From assembly GCA_964459445.1 (NCBI GenBank), contig CAYWMP010000247.1, forward strand, positions 1-6,415: a stretch of 6,415 bases of DNA, read 5' to 3'. How positions within the stretch are numbered: the stretch's first letter is position 1; each line of letters starts with the position of its first letter. The stretch comes from CAYWMP01 sp964459445 (lineage in GTDB: Bacteria; Desulfobacterota; DSM-4660; Desulfatiglandales; HGW-15). The position numbers and the translations under genes were made by a program. Below are positions 5,477 to 6,415 of this stretch, in pieces. Below the pieces are notes generated by a model. That model saw only the letters and a program-made list of their open reading frames with translations. It had not been told where the DNA came from and searched no databases.

Positions 5477-6316
5477 TCAGGAACAGATCTTTTTCACTAT
5501 TCGTTTCACATAGATCCTAGCCATATCGGATCGATATTCCGCCGTGGCCCGTACATCATCTATTGGGGAAATGGCACTCACCGCCAGTTCAGCCATTTCT
5601 TTCCCCAGCTTATCAATGTCGGTGTTTTTTTTGTAGAGTTGATCGGTTCCCTCAAGTAACAGGGGGGTTTCTGCACAGGCACCGACACAAACACGCAGGG
5701 TTCCGGAATCCGGATCTGCCAGGCCTGCTACATTGACTATGGCAAGATCGTGCCCTTTGATCCTTTGCCGCTTCAAAAATCCCATCTTTGCCTTTGGGAA
5801 AGCAGGGATTTCGATACGCACCACAAGCTCGCCCTTCTTAAGCGCATTCTTTTGTACCCCTGTCATGAATTCAGTGACCGGCAACGATCTTTCACCCTCC
5901 GGTCCTTGGATTACAACCTTTGCGCCCAGAACGAAAAGTGGCGGACCCATATCGGCCGCAGGCGACGCCTTACAGATATTTCCTACCATGGTCGCCCTGT
6001 TTCGGAGTTGATAGGTCGCGAGAACCGAAGCCGCCTCATGTATTGCCGGATGGGTCGCCTTTATTGTTTCGCTTTCAAGAATGGCGTTTAGATTGGTTCG
6101 GGCCCCTATGCTCACACCTTTTTCAGAGTCCACCGTAAAAGCATCCAGTTCCTCAATGCCTTTCAGATCAACCACCAGATCACTCTTAACCACCCCGTTT
6201 CGTAAATCCACGAGAAGCGCCGTGCCCCCAGCCAATGCATGCGCGTTATCCTTTTGTAAAGCCTCGATCGCTGCATCCACAGTGTCCGGTTTCACATATT
6301 CAAAGGGCATTATCAT
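5477..6316 (-). CDS. Molybdenum hydroxylase, FAD-binding medium subunit (XdhB/CoxM-like)
   Basis: A 279-aa subunit, typical for the family (about 280-295 aa), that takes electrons from the FeS subunit and passes them to an outside acceptor. FAD-binding (PCMH-type) motifs: AGGTALLVDLRNG (29-41, the pyrophosphate-binding loop), a second FAD loop TMVGNICKASPAAD (109-122), then RQRIKGHDLAIVNVA (183-197). The C-terminal CO-dehydrogenase flavoprotein domain ends with DVRATAEYR (254-262). Start: ATG 6314-6316 (MIMPFEYVKP) with GGAGG at 6326-6330 and a 9-base spacer. An ATG at 6310 is the next option. Longer readings to 6325 or 6349 overlap the ribosome binding site and add residues unlike the family. 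I see no 4Fe-4S insertion of the 4-hydroxybenzoyl-CoA reductase beta-subunit kind: the only cysteines (115, 210, 214, 278) form no cluster motif. It is the first gene of the hydroxylase set, 16 bases after the end of an upstream frame. Confidence 0.93.
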   Translation of the reverse strand: MIMPFEYVKPDTVDAAIEALQKDNAHALAGGTALLVDLRNGVVKSDLVVDLKGIEELDAFTVDSEKGVSIGARTNLNAILESETIKATHPAIHEAASVLATYQLRNRATMVGNICKASPAADMGPPLFVLGAKVVIQGPEGERSLPVTEFMTGVQKNALKKGELVVRIEIPAFPKAKMGFLKRQRIKGHDLAIVNVAGLADPDSGTLRVCVGACAETPLLLEGTDQLYKKNTDIDKLGKEMAELAVSAISPIDDVRATAEYRSDMARIYVKRIVKKICS

Positions 6317-6325
6317 GTCTCGCAT

Positions 6326-6330
6326 CCTCC
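6326..6330 (-). promoter_or_regulatory. Ribosome binding site deciding the FAD-subunit start
   Basis: GGAGG on the minus strand, 9 bases from ATG 6314-6316. An ATG at 6323-6325 touches it (GGAGGATG) and is too close to be used. Confidence 0.7.
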
Positions 6331-6332
6331 TG

Positions 6333-6413
6333 TTATGCCTGTTTGACAATCTCGAAAAATGTCGCTGCGAACCCTTTTATTTGGTGGTGCAGGGCTCCCA
6401 CCCTAAGCGATAA
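6333..6413 (-). CDS. C-terminal end of an unidentified upstream gene (partial)
   Basis: One minus-strand frame is open from the right edge to a TAA at 6333-6335 and reads LSLRVGALHHQI then KGFAATFFEIVKQA. It has a helical, protein-like composition, and its stop lies 16 bases before the FAD-subunit start, a normal operon spacing. The other two frames have stops within 40 bases of the edge. Twenty-six residues are too few to name a family. If real, the hydroxylase is not the first gene of its transcript, and its promoter lies outside the window. Confidence 0.45.
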   Translation of the reverse strand, partial: LSLRVGALHHQIKGFAATFFEIVKQA

Positions 6414-6415
6414 GA

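Noticed and set aside
5477..6316. 4-hydroxybenzoyl-CoA reductase beta subunit
   Set aside because: That subunit carries an extra insertion with cysteines for a 4Fe-4S cluster; this 279-aa protein has standard length and no clustered cysteines.
6317..6349. Longer N-terminus of the FAD subunit from a TTG at 6349 or an ATG at 6325
   Set aside because: These starts lie upstream of or against the GGAGG at 6326-6330 and add basic residues (SNRHNRRMRD) not seen in the family.

Overview
The window is one end-to-end block of leftward (minus-strand) genes from a bacterium that reads like an anaerobe of the Desulfobacterota (former Deltaproteobacteria) or a similar environmental lineage. That guess rests on three things: the molybdenum-hydroxylase plus FdrA gene content, a GxxExxB-family remnant, and short intergenic repeats of the AAATTCCAA and ACAGGAT kinds that I associate with such genomes. 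No 16S or other phylogenetic marker is present, so the taxon is only a suggestion.

Read in the direction of transcription (from the right edge): (1) the last 26 or so codons of an unidentified gene end at 6333. (2) A three-subunit molybdenum hydroxylase of the xanthine dehydrogenase / CO-dehydrogenase-like family follows in the order FAD subunit (5477-6316), 2Fe-2S subunit (4789-5274), molybdopterin subunit (2401-4776), the same order as coxMSL. Every subunit has a strong Shine-Dalgarno sequence that fixes its start. The FAD and FeS genes are separated by an unusually long 202-base gap holding a tandem heptamer repeat, whereas the FeS and Mo genes are 12 bases apart and probably translationally coupled. 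(3) A 541-base stretch without an intact gene (1860-2400) holds a truncated GxxExxB (PD-(D/E)XK-like) pseudogene enclosed by a pair of about 30-base imperfect inverted repeats, which together look like a small degenerate mobile element of about 483 bp. (4) fdrA (276-1835) encodes a protein related to succinyl-CoA synthetase that lacks the usual C-terminal extension. (5) After a 110-base spacer with an AAATTCCAA-type repeat, a gene runs off the left edge (1-165). Its start encodes the module that, as I recall, ends the longer E. coli FdrA or precedes DUF1116 (YlbE-like) proteins.

Working hypothesis (inference): the hydroxylase inserts a water-derived hydroxyl into an N-heterocycle or related substrate. 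FdrA with its DUF1116-type partner then acts later in the pathway as a carbamoyl- or acyl-transfer enzyme, as in E. coli, where FdrA/YlbE/YlbF are linked to oxamate carbamoyl transfer at the end of purine-allantoin breakdown. This would be a purine-like or other N-heterocycle catabolic operon that can yield carbamoyl phosphate. The exact substrate cannot be read from the sequence, and the glutamate that binds purine in animal-type xanthine dehydrogenase is not present.
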